The notes under the pieces: generated by a model | Told to the model about the DNA's origin: nothing | The model's database searches: none | The model's input: the letters and a program-made list of their open reading frames with translations, nothing else | Position numbers and translations under genes: made by a program | Source of the DNA: 3-1-20CM-4-69-9 sp963833655 | Lineage (GTDB): Bacteria > Actinomycetota > Thermoleophilia > Gaiellales > Gaiellaceae | Direction of reading: 5' to 3' | Assembly: GCA_963833655.1 (NCBI GenBank) | Contig: CAWHYL010000004.1 | Location: 1-64,000 of the forward strand | Length of the DNA stretch: 64,000 nt | Shown: positions 34,028 to 43,254 of the stretch, piece after piece | Layout: the number at the start of each line of letters is the position of its first letter | How positions within the stretch are numbered: the stretch's first letter is position 1

Positions 34028-35121
34028 CAGCGCGACCTCGGGAGGCCGAGCACGCGCTCGGCGATGATGTTGCGCAGGATCTCGCTCGTCCCAGCCTCGA
34101 TCGTGTTGCCGCGGCTGCGCAGCTGCTGGTAGCCCCAGTAGCCGTCGTCCTCGCCGCCGAGGATCTCCATCGCGAGCTTCGTCAGGCGCTGGTTCTGCTC
34201 TGACCAGAAGAGCTTGGAACCGGAGCCTTCCGGGCCCGGAATCCCCGTCTGCATCAGCGTCGTGAGCGAGCGGTAGTTCGTCAGCTTCAGCGCCTGGAGC
34301 TCGACCCACTCCCGCGCGACACGGTCGCGGATGATCGGGTCGTCGGCCGCGCGTTCCTTTGCCAACGCGATCAAGCGCTGTACCTGAGCATCGAGCACGC
34401 CCGTAAGCGCGAAGCCGAGCGTGCCGCGCTCGTGCAGCAGCGTGGTCATCGCCACCGCCCAGCCGCCGCCGATCTCGCCGAGCAGGTTCTCGGCGGGCAC
34501 CTCGACCTCCGAGAAGAAGATCTCGTTGAACTCGGCCTCGCCGGTGATCTGGCGCAGCGGTCGCACCTCGACGCCCGGCGCATGCATGTCGACGATGACG
34601 TAGGTCAGTCCGGCGTGACGTTCGGACTGCGGATCGCTGCGGCCGACGAGGATGCAGAAGTCGGCGAGGTGTGCGAGTGACGACCACACCTTCTGGCCGT
34701 TGACGACGAAGCCGCCGTCTCGCGGCTCGACGCGTGTACGCACGGCCGAGAGGTCGGATCCCGCGTCCGGCTCCGAGAAGCCCTGGCACCAGATCTCCTC
34801 CGCCGAGAGCATCTTCGGGAGGTAGCGCTGCTTCTGCTCGTCGCTGCCGTGCACCATGATCGTCGGCCCCGCCATTCCGAGCGCGATCACGTTCATGTGG
34901 TTCGGTGCGCCCGCCTTCGCAAATTCCTCGAGCGCGATCGCCTGGTGGCTGTACGGCGCACCGCGTCCGCCGTAGTCCTCGGGCCAGGTCAGACCGGCGA
35001 AGCCCGCGTCGAACAGCTTGCGGCTCCACTCCGGACCGGGCTCCGCTGGCAGGTTGTCCTCGAGCCACGAGCGGACGCGCGTGCGGAAGGCCGCTTCGTC
35101 CGGGCTGTCGCGCAGGTCCAC
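34027..35121 (-). CDS. acyl-CoA dehydrogenase, full length
   Basis: A 364-aa FAD enzyme. Signatures: WPEDYGGRGAPYSHQAIALE, WCQGFSEPDAGSDLSAVRT, VVNGQKVWSS, and the C-terminal RGNTIEAGTSEILRNIIAER. The catalytic glutamate is likely in IEAGTSE. It forms a probable complex with the short subunit encoded next. The GTG start is 9 bp after the alcohol dehydrogenase stop; a TAATCT element ends 6 nt before it and overlaps that stop codon. Confidence 0.92.
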   Translation of the reverse strand: MDLRDSPDEAAFRTRVRSWLEDNLPAEPGPEWSRKLFDAGFAGLTWPEDYGGRGAPYSHQAIALEEFAKAGAPNHMNVIALGMAGPTIMVHGSDEQKQRYLPKMLSAEEIWCQGFSEPDAGSDLSAVRTRVEPRDGGFVVNGQKVWSSLAHLADFCILVGRSDPQSERHAGLTYVIVDMHAPGVEVRPLRQITGEAEFNEIFFSEVEVPAENLLGEIGGGWAVAMTTLLHERGTLGFALTGVLDAQVQRLIALAKERAADDPIIRDRVAREWVELQALKLTNYRSLTTLMQTGIPGPEGSGSKLFWSEQNQRLTKLAMEILGGEDDGYWGYQQLRSRGNTIEAGTSEILRNIIAERVLGLPRSR

Positions 35122-35127
35122 GAGCCG

Positions 35128-35133
35128 AGATTA
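35128..35133 (-). promoter_or_regulatory. possible internal leaderless -10 element
   Basis: On the minus strand TAATCT ends 6 nt before GTG 35121 and includes the TAA stop of the preceding gene. It could drive the downstream five genes on their own, or be coincidental. Confidence 0.3.
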
Positions 35134-36162
35134 GAGCACGATCACGGAGCGGATCAGGTCGGGCGAGGAACTGAGCTCCTCGAGGGCGCGCTGTGCCCCT
35201 TCCAGCTCGATGTGCTTGGTGACCATGCCGGCCAGATCGAGCTTCCCTTCCAGCGCCCACTGGGCCAGTTGCGGAAAGTCCTGCTGCGGCAAATGGTCTC
35301 CGCCGTGCGAGGTGAGCACGCGCGTCCGCTTCGCGAACAGGCGGGGCAGGTCGACCTCCGCCTTCTCCCCGGCGGGCGACAGGCCGATCAGCACTGCCGT
35401 CCCGCCTCCGCGCAACAGCCCGAGCGCCAACTCGAAAGTCGTCCGCCGCCCGACGACGTCGAAGGCGAAATCGACGGGACCGGCGCCCGTGCCGGTCGCG
35501 CCGAACTGCATCGCCCGCTCCTGCTTGCGCTCGTCGACGTCGATCGCACGGATCTCGCCCGCACCCGCGAGTCGCGCGCCCTGCACGACCGAGAGGCCGA
35601 CCGCACCGCAGCCGATGACGGCGACGCTCGCGCCTTCGGGAACGCGGGCGACTTCGAGCACGGACATGACACCGGTGGCGACTGCACAACCGAGCAGGCA
35701 CGCCTGCTCGATCGGGAGCTCGTCGGGAACCTTCACGGCGGCTTTCGCGGGCACGACTGTGCGCGTGGCGAACGTCCCGGTGCGCAGGACCGGCGACAGG
35801 GCGGCGCCGTCGGTTCGGTGCAGGCGCCCGACCGCCGCGGGAGGCCGCTTGCACCGACGCGGCAAGCCGCGCACGCACATCGCGCATTCACCGCACGCCG
35901 TGTGCCAGCCGAGCACGACACGGTCGCCGGGAGCGACGTGCTCCACACCCGCGCCCACAGCCTCGACCGTCCCCGCCCCCTCGTGCCCGAGGAGGACCGG
36001 CAGCGGATGCCCCCAGCCGTCCTCTTCGACGACATGGAGATCCGTGTGACAGACGCCGCTCGCCTCGATCCGGACTGCGACCTCGCCCGCCTCGGGCTCG
36101 TCGACGACGATCTCCTCGAGCGCGACCGCGCCCGGGGCGCTCAGGACGACGCCGCGATCCAC
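35131..36162 (-). CDS. zinc-dependent alcohol dehydrogenase
   Basis: A 343-aa MDR dehydrogenase with catalytic zinc ligands in SGVCHTDLHV and GHEGAGTVEAVG and the structural-zinc loop CGECAMCVRGLPRRC. The NAD fold is in VAVIGCGAVGLSVVQGARLAG. It resembles class III / actinobacterial Zn-ADHs that oxidise alcohols to aldehydes. Its start lies inside the upstream alpha-hydroxy-acid oxidase gene (22-bp overlap). Confidence 0.92.
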   Translation of the reverse strand: MDRGVVLSAPGAVALEEIVVDEPEAGEVAVRIEASGVCHTDLHVVEEDGWGHPLPVLLGHEGAGTVEAVGAGVEHVAPGDRVVLGWHTACGECAMCVRGLPRRCKRPPAAVGRLHRTDGAALSPVLRTGTFATRTVVPAKAAVKVPDELPIEQACLLGCAVATGVMSVLEVARVPEGASVAVIGCGAVGLSVVQGARLAGAGEIRAIDVDERKQERAMQFGATGTGAGPVDFAFDVVGRRTTFELALGLLRGGGTAVLIGLSPAGEKAEVDLPRLFAKRTRVLTSHGGDHLPQQDFPQLAQWALEGKLDLAGMVTKHIELEGAQRALEELSSSPDLIRSVIVL

Positions 36163-37295
36163 GACGAGTCGACCTCGGCCACTGAGCCGGCGCCGAGCAG
36201 TGCGAGCGTCAGGTCGGTCTCGGCCGCCAGCTGCTCGACCAGCGCGGCCACGCCCCGCTCGCCGCCGACGGCGAGTGCGTAGACGTACGGCCGCCCGACG
36301 AGGACGGCGTTCGCGCCGAGCGCCATTGCTTTGACGACGTCCGCGCCGCCGCGCACGCCACCGTCGACCAGGACGGTCGCTTCGGGGCCGACGGCGGCAC
36401 GGACCTCGATGAGGGCGTCGAGCGCGGCGACGGCGCCGTCCACCTGGCGGCCGCCATGGTTCGAGACGACGATCGCGTCGACGCCGGCGGTGAGTGCGCG
36501 CACCGCGTCCTCGGCGGTGAGGACGCCCTTGACGAGGATCGGCAGCGACGTCAGCTCACGCAGGTGGGCGAGGTCCTCCCACCGGAGCGCGAGGTTGGGG
36601 AACATCGACAGCATCGTCGCGGCGGCCACGAGCGGATCCTCTTCGGGCGCAACCGGAAGGAGCTCGCGAAAAACTGGATCGCTCGTGAACTGCGCGATCC
36701 CTTCGCCCTGCCGGAACGGCAGGTACGCGTTGCGCAGGTCACGCGGGCGCCAGCCGAGGATGAGCGTGTCGAGCGTTACGACGATCGCGCTGTAACCGGC
36801 GGCCTCCGCGCGATGCACGAGGCTCCCCACGACGTCGCGGTTGCTGACCCAGTAGAGCTGGAACCAGCGCGGTGCGTCGCCCATCGCCTCGGCGATCTCC
36901 TCGATCGAGTGGGAGGCCGCGGTCGAGAGCACGAACGGAACCTGCGCTGCGGCGGCCGCGCGCGCCGGCGCGAGCTCCGCGTCGGCATGCGCGATGCTGA
37001 GCACGCCCACAGGTGCGAGCAGGAACGGATACGGAGAGCGCGTGCCGAGCACCTCGACCGAGATGTCGCGTTCCGTGTGCGCAGCGAGCATCCGCGGGCG
37101 CAACCGCCGGCGCTCGAACGCCTCGCGGTTCGCCCGCAGCGTCGACTCGGCGCCGGCTCCCCCGGCGATGTAACCGTACGGCCCGGCGTCGAGCCGCTCA
37201 GCCGCGCGCGCCTCCCATTCGTCGGCGCCGACGGGCCACGGCGACTCGCCGCTCAGGTAGATCTGGTTCTGGACGTGGGTTCCGTCGAAGCGCAC
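36141..37295 (-). CDS. FMN-dependent alpha-hydroxy-acid oxidase / lactate-monooxygenase-like
   Basis: A 384-aa TIM-barrel flavoprotein. The catalytic His and Arg lie in IVVSNHGGRQVDGA; ILVKGVLTAEDAVRA supplies the conserved Lys; LVDGGVRGGADVVKAMALGA binds the FMN phosphate. It oxidises a 2-hydroxy acid to the 2-oxo acid. It is the first gene of the seven-gene minus-strand operon, starting at GTG just downstream of the Liv terminator. Confidence 0.92.
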   Translation of the reverse strand: MRFDGTHVQNQIYLSGESPWPVGADEWEARAAERLDAGPYGYIAGGAGAESTLRANREAFERRRLRPRMLAAHTERDISVEVLGTRSPYPFLLAPVGVLSIAHADAELAPARAAAAAQVPFVLSTAASHSIEEIAEAMGDAPRWFQLYWVSNRDVVGSLVHRAEAAGYSAIVVTLDTLILGWRPRDLRNAYLPFRQGEGIAQFTSDPVFRELLPVAPEEDPLVAAATMLSMFPNLALRWEDLAHLRELTSLPILVKGVLTAEDAVRALTAGVDAIVVSNHGGRQVDGAVAALDALIEVRAAVGPEATVLVDGGVRGGADVVKAMALGANAVLVGRPYVYALAVGGERGVAALVEQLAAETDLTLALLGAGSVAEVDSSWIAASS

Positions 37296-37306
37296 GGTGT
37301 GAAAAC

Positions 37307-37341
37307 GTGACGGCGGGGAGCTTCGCGCTCCCCGCCGTCAC
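37307..37341 (-). terminator. strong intrinsic terminator after the liv operon
   Basis: On the minus strand a perfect 15-bp stem GTGACGGCGGGGAGC/GCTCCCCGCCGTCAC with a 5-nt loop is followed directly by GTTTTC. It separates the liv operon (ending 37361) from the catabolic operon (starting 37295). Confidence 0.92.
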
Positions 37342-37360
37342 ATCAGTCGCTCACCTGCGC

Positions 37361-38587
37361 CTACCGCGCGTGGTTGTAGAGCTTGCCGAAGAGCGCCCAC
37401 CGGTTGTCCGCCGGGGCCCAGCGCATCAGCTTGATCTGTTCGATCGGGAAGTGGTCCTTGGATGTCGTGTGCACGACGATCCCGTTGATCAGGAGCGGAT
37501 CCTTCGCCGTCATGTGCGTGAGCGCGCGGAGCAGGCCTTTGCGCGTCGGCGTCTTGCCGGCGTGCTGCAAACCCCACACCATGGCCCACGCGACCGACAT
37601 GCCGTAGATGTTGTTCGCGTCGTTGACGTTCCCCTTCGGGTAGTACTGCGACATGATCGACCGGTAGAGCTTGAGCCCGGGGTCATTCGCCTGGGCGGGG
37701 TCCGTGTTGTCTTTCAGGTAGTTCGTCGACATCGCCTTGCTCAGGTCGGCGCCGGCCCCGGCTGCGACGCGCATGAAGGTCACCGACGCAGACACGTTGT
37801 TGATGATCTCGAGATCCGGATGCCAGCCGATCTTGGTCGCCGTCACGAGCGACTTGATCGACGGGCTCGGCGTCGCGAAGTCGATGAAGACGTTCGCGCC
37901 TGAGCTTTTCAACGCAATCATCTGTTGCGTGACGTCCGGTGCCGCGACGTCGAACGGCTGCACGCTGACGATCAGGTTCTTCTTGTTGCCCAGACCCGCG
38001 CGCAAGCCGGCAAGGTAGTTCTTGCCGTATGCGTCGTTCTGCATCAGGACGCCGATCTTCGCCGTCTTCATGTGCGCCCGGATGTAGAGCCCGTAGATCT
38101 TTCCCTCGCCGGGATAATCGGGCTGCCAGCCGATCGTCCACGGATAGCGCTTGAACTGCGCCCCCCAGTACGAATCGCCGGTCGCGACCAGTACCTGCGG
38201 GACCTTTCGTTGGTTCAGGTAACCGCGGACCGCGAGCTGCGGCGCGGTACCAAGGCTGTTGAAGACGGCGAAGACATTGTCCCGCTCGACGAGCTGCCGC
38301 GTCAGCGGGACGGTCTGGGATGGGTCATAGCCGTCGTCGAGGAACTTGAAGTCGATCTTGCGCCCGTGAATGCTCGAGTGCGAGTTGAACCAGTCGAAGT
38401 ACGCCTTCTCCGCCTGCGGGATCGTCCCGTAGAGCGAGGCCGGCCCGCTCAGCGGGAACGTTCCGCCGATCAGGATCGACTTGCTCGAGACGCCCGGATC
38501 GCTGTTCGAAGCTGCCCCAGCAACGCCGACCGTCGCGACGAGTGCAAGCGTGATCGCCGCGACGATGACCTTTCCCCTCCTCCTCAT
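37361..38587 (-). CDS. livK: branched-chain-type ABC transporter substrate-binding protein
   Basis: A 408-aa periplasmic-binding-type protein with a Sec signal (VIVAAITLALVATVGVAGA). No lipobox Cys is visible, so it may be secreted or held by the membrane-spanning signal. Segments: ILIGGTFPLSGPASLYG, FLDDGYDPSQTVPLTRQLVE, IGVLMQNDAYGKNYLAG. The family binds branched amino acids but also aromatic or short-chain acids; the catabolic neighbourhood favours a non-amino-acid ligand. It is the last gene of the liv operon. Confidence 0.92.
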   Translation of the reverse strand: MRRRGKVIVAAITLALVATVGVAGAASNSDPGVSSKSILIGGTFPLSGPASLYGTIPQAEKAYFDWFNSHSSIHGRKIDFKFLDDGYDPSQTVPLTRQLVERDNVFAVFNSLGTAPQLAVRGYLNQRKVPQVLVATGDSYWGAQFKRYPWTIGWQPDYPGEGKIYGLYIRAHMKTAKIGVLMQNDAYGKNYLAGLRAGLGNKKNLIVSVQPFDVAAPDVTQQMIALKSSGANVFIDFATPSPSIKSLVTATKIGWHPDLEIINNVSASVTFMRVAAGAGADLSKAMSTNYLKDNTDPAQANDPGLKLYRSIMSQYYPKGNVNDANNIYGMSVAWAMVWGLQHAGKTPTRKGLLRALTHMTAKDPLLINGIVVHTTSKDHFPIEQIKLMRWAPADNRWALFGKLYNHAR

Positions 38588-38635
38588 GTCTCCTCCGATC
38601 GTGCCGATAGGTCCGCCCCGGGGGTACGGCCAGAA

Positions 38636-39628
38636 TTATGACGCACGTCTGGAGGAATCTGTTAGCGAGGTGCGCAGGCGAGAGGCGGGTGACGCGAGCC
38701 GGCGAAAGAGACCTGCGAAACCCGTCGGTAGCAGGAACATGATGAGGATCACGGCGACTCCCTGGAACACGGGCGCCGCGTACTTGTGGTGGTTGAGGAA
38801 ACCGATCGACGTGCCCTGAGCGCCGACCCGGAGGTAGTAGATGAAGAACGCTCCGGCGAGGATGCCCCACAGCGAGCCGAGACCGGCCACGGCGGCGCCG
38901 ATCAGGAGCTCCACGGAGAGCAGCAAACCGAACTCGTCGGGCTGGGCGAGGCCGCTGAAGAGGACGAACAGCGATCCGGCGACGCCTGCGAACGCGGCGG
39001 AGATCGCGAACGCCAGGGTCTTGTAGACAGATGGGTTGACACCGGCCGAGACCGCGGCGATGTCGCTGTCGCGGATCGCGCGCCATGCGCGTCCGGTCCG
39101 GCCTCGCAGGCAGAGCCACGCAATCACGACCATCACGCCGGCGATGCTCCACGCCGAGACGTACGACCAGTGTCCGGTGCGAATCGGCAGCAGGATTCCG
39201 TCGCGGCCGCCGCTGAAGTGGGTGTACTTACTTGCGAGCGCCGGAACGACGAGCGCGAACGCGAACGTCGCGAGCGCGAGATAGACGCCGGTGAGACGCA
39301 GCGCCGGGATTCCGACGATCACGCCGACGACGAACGCTGCTGCCGCCGCGACCGGAATCGTCGACAACGTGCTGTGCCACGGGAAGGACTTGATGTGGTC
39401 GCGGTAGAGAATCGCGGTGGTGTAACCGCCGATCGCCATGAACGCACCGTGACCGAGCGAGATCTGTCCCGTGTACCCCGTGAGGATGTTGAGCCCGAGG
39501 ATCGCGATGAAGAAGACGGCGATGTCGCCGCCGATCAATTGGTGGTAGTCGGACATCCGCGTCGCGAGCAGCACGACGACGGCCGCCGCGGCGGCAACGA
39601 TCGCGAGCCGCGCCACCGTGGGCTTCAT
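38636..39628 (-). CDS. livM: branched-chain-type ABC transporter permease LivM
   Basis: A 330-aa permease with about nine hydrophobic helices. Typical motifs: LNILTGYTGQISLGHGAFMAI, IPALRLTGVYLALATFAFA, and GRTGRAWRAIRDSDIAAVSAG, the cytoplasmic loop to the ATPases. ATG 39628 overlaps the LivH stop by 4 bp (ATGA). Confidence 0.93.
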   Translation of the reverse strand: MKPTVARLAIVAAAAAVVVLLATRMSDYHQLIGGDIAVFFIAILGLNILTGYTGQISLGHGAFMAIGGYTTAILYRDHIKSFPWHSTLSTIPVAAAAAFVVGVIVGIPALRLTGVYLALATFAFALVVPALASKYTHFSGGRDGILLPIRTGHWSYVSAWSIAGVMVVIAWLCLRGRTGRAWRAIRDSDIAAVSAGVNPSVYKTLAFAISAAFAGVAGSLFVLFSGLAQPDEFGLLLSVELLIGAAVAGLGSLWGILAGAFFIYYLRVGAQGTSIGFLNHHKYAAPVFQGVAVILIMFLLPTGFAGLFRRLASPASRLRTSLTDSSRRAS

Positions 39629-40635
39629 ACGCGTCGCACCACCTTGCGTCCGAACAGACCCGACGGCCGGACGAGGATGACGCCCAGCAGCAGCGCGAGC
39701 GCGACAGGCAACCGCAGCTCCGAGGTGACGAAGTGGACGTACGTCCCGAGCAGGTTCAGGAGCACGCCGAGCGCGAGGCCGCCGACGACCGCGCCGGCCG
39801 GGTTCTCGATTCCTCCGACGACGGCCGCCGCGAACGCATAAAGGAGGATCACGTCCATCATCGTCGGCTGCAGGAAGATCGTCGGCGCGACCATCATCCC
39901 CGCAATCGCCCCGAGCGTGGCGGCGAGCCCCCAGCCGAGCGCGAGCATCAAGCCGACGCGCACGCCGACAAGCTTCGCCGCCGTGGGACGAAGCGCAGCC
40001 GCGCGCATCGCGAGTCCGACCTTCGTGAACTGAAAGAACATCCAAAGGACGATCACGGCGCCGATCGAGACGGCGATCGTGCCGATGTCCTGGAGCGAGA
40101 ACGTCACGGCGCCGACGTGAATCCCGCCCGTCGAAAACGCGCTGGGGAACGTCTTGATCTCCGGCGTCCAGATCCACGCCGCGAGGCCTTCCAACAGAAT
40201 CAGCAGTCCGATCGTCACGATCACCACGGGGATCACTCCCGCGCCTTCGACCGGCTTGATCACGATCCGCTCGATCGCAAAACCGCCGACGAACGCGACG
40301 ACGAGGGTGAGCACGAAGGCCGGCCAATACGACAGGCCCCACTGCATGAACTGGAAAGCGATATACGTCGTCAACATCGCCATCGCACCCTGCGCGAAGT
40401 TGATCACCTCGGTGGCGCGGTAGATGAGAACGAGCGCGACGGCTAGGCTCGCGTAAATGCCGCCGCTCGCCAGGCCGGCAACGGTCTGTTGCGCGAACGT
40501 CGCGCTCTGCAGGCAGCCGACGACCAGGAAGACACAGGCGGCGAGAAGCAACACGGCGACGGTTGGGGACATGACCGGCGCGATGCGTCGACCGCCGCCG
40601 CCTATTGCCTCCCGAACGCGCGCGACCGCAGCCAT
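39625..40635 (-). CDS. livH: branched-chain-type ABC transporter permease LivH
   Basis: A 336-aa permease with about eight helices. Motifs: GLASGGIYASLAVALVLIY, EVINFAQGAMAMLTTYIAF, and TKVGLAMRAAALRPTAAKLVG. It shares a single base with the LivF stop codon, so the operon is translationally coupled. Confidence 0.93.
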   Translation of the reverse strand: MAAVARVREAIGGGGRRIAPVMSPTVAVLLLAACVFLVVGCLQSATFAQQTVAGLASGGIYASLAVALVLIYRATEVINFAQGAMAMLTTYIAFQFMQWGLSYWPAFVLTLVVAFVGGFAIERIVIKPVEGAGVIPVVIVTIGLLILLEGLAAWIWTPEIKTFPSAFSTGGIHVGAVTFSLQDIGTIAVSIGAVIVLWMFFQFTKVGLAMRAAALRPTAAKLVGVRVGLMLALGWGLAATLGAIAGMMVAPTIFLQPTMMDVILLYAFAAAVVGGIENPAGAVVGGLALGVLLNLLGTYVHFVTSELRLPVALALLLGVILVRPSGLFGRKVVRRV

Positions 40636-41342
40636 CAGTACCCGAGGTAGCTCCGCCGCACGGACTCGTGCTCGCGCAACTCGGCGCTCGGGCCTGAGAG
40701 CGCGACGCGACCGACCTCGAGCACGTACGCAGTCTCCGCGGCCTGCAGCGCGATGTTCGCGTTTTGCTCGACGACGAGCACGGTCGTTCCGTCGCGCTCG
40801 TTGAGTTCCTTCACGATGCGGAAGATCTCCGACACGACGATCGGCGCCAGCCCGAGGGACGGCTCGTCGAGGAGCAGGAGTCGTGGGCGCGCCATCATCG
40901 CGCGCGCGATCGCGAGCATCTGCTGCTCGCCGCCGCTGAGTGTTCCGGCCTGCTGATCACCGCGTCGCTCGATCCATGGGAAGAGCTCGTGTACGCGCTT
41001 CAGGTCGCTTTTGATGCTGCCGCGTCGCGTGTGCGCGCCGAGCCGTAGATTCTCCCTGACCGTCAGCTCGGCGAAGATCTCACGTCCCTCCGGCACGTGC
41101 GCGACGCCCATCCGCATGATGGACTCGGGCGAGCGTCGGCCGAGCGACTTGCCGTCGAAGCGAATCTCACCCGTGCGCCGGACCAGGTTCGAGATCGCGC
41201 GCAGCGTCGTCGTCTTCCCTGCGCCGTTCGCGCCGAGGACGGCGACGATCTGCCTTTCGTCGACGACCAACGACACGCCGTGGAGCGCCTTCACCGGGCC
41301 GTAGCGCGCCTCGACTCCGTCGAGCTCAAGCAGCGGTGCCAT
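40635..41342 (-). CDS. livF: branched-chain-type ABC transporter ATPase LivF
   Basis: A 235-aa ATPase: Walker A LGANGAGKTTTLRAI, VAHVPEGREIFAELTVRENL, signature LSGGEQQMLAIARAMMARP, Walker B LLLLDEPSLGLAP. The start is the ATG at 41342, which lies 17 bp inside LivG; the open frame extends further only by overlap. Confidence 0.94.
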   Translation of the reverse strand: MAPLLELDGVEARYGPVKALHGVSLVVDERQIVAVLGANGAGKTTTLRAISNLVRRTGEIRFDGKSLGRRSPESIMRMGVAHVPEGREIFAELTVRENLRLGAHTRRGSIKSDLKRVHELFPWIERRGDQQAGTLSGGEQQMLAIARAMMARPRLLLLDEPSLGLAPIVVSEIFRIVKELNERDGTTVLVVEQNANIALQAAETAYVLEVGRVALSGPSAELREHESVRRSYLGY

Positions 41343-42066
41343 CGATCTCCCCGCCCAAGTACGCGGTGATGACTTCCGGATTGCGCCGGACTTCCTCTGC
41401 GGTTCCCGTGGCGATCGTCCGGCCGAAGTTGAGCACATGCACGTGATCGGAGATGCGCATCACCAGGCCCATGTGGTGCTCGACGACGAGCATCGTGAGC
41501 TTCAGCTCGTCGCGAAGCCGCAGGATGAATGCGCCGAGTTCGGTCACCTCTTCGTGGTTCAGGCCGCCGGCCGGCTCGTCGAGGAGGAGCAGGCGCGGCC
41601 TCGAGACGAGGGCGCGCGCGAGCTCAACGCGTTTCAGCGTTCCGAAAGGCAAGCCTGCGGCGCGGCGCGATCCGACGTTGCCGATGCCGACGAGCTCGAG
41701 CGTCTCGAGCGCTCGGCGCCGACTGGCACGTTGCGTCTCGAAGCGGTTCGTGGAGTGGGCGCCGACGAGGACGTTCTCGAGCACGGACATTGTCGGGAAG
41801 ATCTCGACGTTCTGGAACGTCCGCGCGATCCCGCGGCTCACGATGCGGTACGGCCGCGTTCGCAGCAGCGATTTCCCCTCGAACAGGACGTCGCCTTCGT
41901 CCGGCCGGTACAACCGCGTGATCACGTTGAACGCCGTCGTCTTTCCGGCGCCGTTCGGACCGATCAGCCCGATGATCCGCCCATCGTCGACGTCGAGCGA
42001 CACACCGTCGAGCGCGACGATCCCGGCGAACCGAAGCCCGACGTCCCGCAGTGAAAGAAGGGCCAT
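41326..42066 (-). CDS. livG: branched-chain-type ABC transporter ATPase LivG
   Basis: A 246-aa ATPase: Walker A IGPNGAGKTTAFNVITRLY, IARTFQNVEIFPTMSVLENV, and Walker B LLLLDEPAGGLNHEE. The usual LSGGQQR signature is replaced by LPFGTLKRVELARAL, as in many LivG proteins. It starts 14 bp after the acyl-CoA dehydrogenase stop, so that enzyme and the transporter share a transcript. Confidence 0.94.
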   Translation of the reverse strand: MALLSLRDVGLRFAGIVALDGVSLDVDDGRIIGLIGPNGAGKTTAFNVITRLYRPDEGDVLFEGKSLLRTRPYRIVSRGIARTFQNVEIFPTMSVLENVLVGAHSTNRFETQRASRRRALETLELVGIGNVGSRRAAGLPFGTLKRVELARALVSRPRLLLLDEPAGGLNHEEVTELGAFILRLRDELKLTMLVVEHHMGLVMRISDHVHVLNFGRTIATGTAEEVRRNPEVITAYLGGEIDGTAA

Positions 42067-42080
42067 CGGTGGGCCAGACC

Positions 42081-43232
42081 CTAAGCGAACGCGCTCTCGC
42101 CGGTGAGCGCGCGGCCGATGATGAGTTTCTGGATCTGGCTTGTGCCTTCGTAGAGCGTCGTCACGCGCGCGTCGCGCAAGTACTTGCCCACGGGATACTC
42201 GTCGACGTAGCCGTAGCCGCCGAAGACCTGTACGGCATTGTTCGCGGCGCGGACGGAGACCTCACTCGCGTACAGCTTCGCGACGGACGACTCGAGCGTG
42301 TGCTTGACGTGCGCGTCGGCGAGCGCTGCCGCCCGCCACACGAGCAACCGTGCGGCCTCCGTCTCCACTGCGGTCTCGGCGATCAGTTCCTGCACGAGTT
42401 GAAAAGCCGCGATCGGTCGGCCGAAGGCCTCGCGGCCCTTCGCATACGCGATGCTCGCCTCGACGCAGCCCTGAGCGATGCCGACACAACCCGCCGCCAG
42501 CGAGATGCGACCGTTGTCGAGCGCGCTCATCGCGATGCGGAATCCTTCGCCGAGCTCCCCGAGCCGGTTTGCATCCGCGACCCGGACGCCGTCCAGCGAC
42601 AGTTCGGCGGTGTCCTGCGCGCGCAACCCGAGCTTTCCTTTGATCGGGCGCGACGTGAATCCCTCGGCGTCTGTCGGCACGAGGAACGCCGTGATTCCGC
42701 GCGGGCCCTGCTCGCCCGTGCGCGCGAACACGAGCGCGAGTGACGCCCAGTTTCCGAGCGTGATGAATGTCTTCGAGCCGGTGAGCCTCCAGCCGTCCTC
42801 TTCGCGCTCCGCGCGCGTGGTGAGCGCCGCCGCGTCGGACCCGCAGCCCGGCTCGGTCAGCGCGTAGCACCCGAGCGCGTCGCCGGCTGCCAGTCGCGGC
42901 AGCCAGTCCCGCTTTTGCTCGTCTGACCCGAAGCGGGCGATCGTCTTGCCGACCAGACCGACGTTCACGGAGACGATCCCGCGGACGGACGAGTCGGCCT
43001 TCCCGAGTTCCTCGACGACGAGCGAGTACGAGACGGTGTCGAGGCCACTGCCGCCGTACTGCTCGCCCCACCCGGCGCCGAGGAAGCCCGCTTGGGCGAG
43101 CTTCGGCACCAGGGCGCGATCGATCTCCTCCGCCCGGTCCCAGTCGCGGGCATATGGCGCGATCTCACGCGCCGCGAACTCGCGTGCCGATGCCCGGACC
43201 AGCTGCTGCTCTGGCGTGAGCGAGAAGTCCAC
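42081..43232 (-). CDS. acyl-CoA dehydrogenase
   Basis: A 383-aa acyl-CoA dehydrogenase of the short/medium-chain (isovaleryl/glutaryl-like) type: AGWGEQYGGSGLDTVSYSLV, CYALTEPGCGSDAAALTT, LTGSKTFITLG, and VTTLYEGTSQIQKLIIGRAL, where the Glu is the catalytic base. It starts at GTG and heads the liv operon. The gap to the divergent SDR is 22 bp. Confidence 0.93.
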   Translation of the reverse strand: MDFSLTPEQQLVRASAREFAAREIAPYARDWDRAEEIDRALVPKLAQAGFLGAGWGEQYGGSGLDTVSYSLVVEELGKADSSVRGIVSVNVGLVGKTIARFGSDEQKRDWLPRLAAGDALGCYALTEPGCGSDAAALTTRAEREEDGWRLTGSKTFITLGNWASLALVFARTGEQGPRGITAFLVPTDAEGFTSRPIKGKLGLRAQDTAELSLDGVRVADANRLGELGEGFRIAMSALDNGRISLAAGCVGIAQGCVEASIAYAKGREAFGRPIAAFQLVQELIAETAVETEAARLLVWRAAALADAHVKHTLESSVAKLYASEVSVRAANNAVQVFGGYGYVDEYPVGKYLRDARVTTLYEGTSQIQKLIIGRALTGESAFA

Positions 43233-43254
43233 CGCGCGATACTCTCACCCGTAC
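43233..43254. promoter_or_regulatory. 22-bp divergent promoter with GCGATACT core
   Basis: The gap between GTG 43232 (minus) and ATG 43255 (plus) holds CGCGCGATACTC. On the minus strand GAGTAT ends 6 nt before GTG 43232; on the plus strand GATACT ends 11 nt before ATG 43255. Confidence 0.5.

Noticed and set aside
33419..35887. A continuous 822-codon minus-strand frame
   Set aside because: Only its last 202 codons are natural; the rest is Arg-rich shadow of the dehydrogenase and alcohol dehydrogenase genes in another frame.
37361..43232. A true branched-chain amino-acid catabolic locus (leucine/valine)
   Set aside because: There is no branched-chain keto-acid dehydrogenase, methylcrotonyl-CoA carboxylase or HMG-CoA lyase; the Liv proteins alone do not prove amino-acid use.
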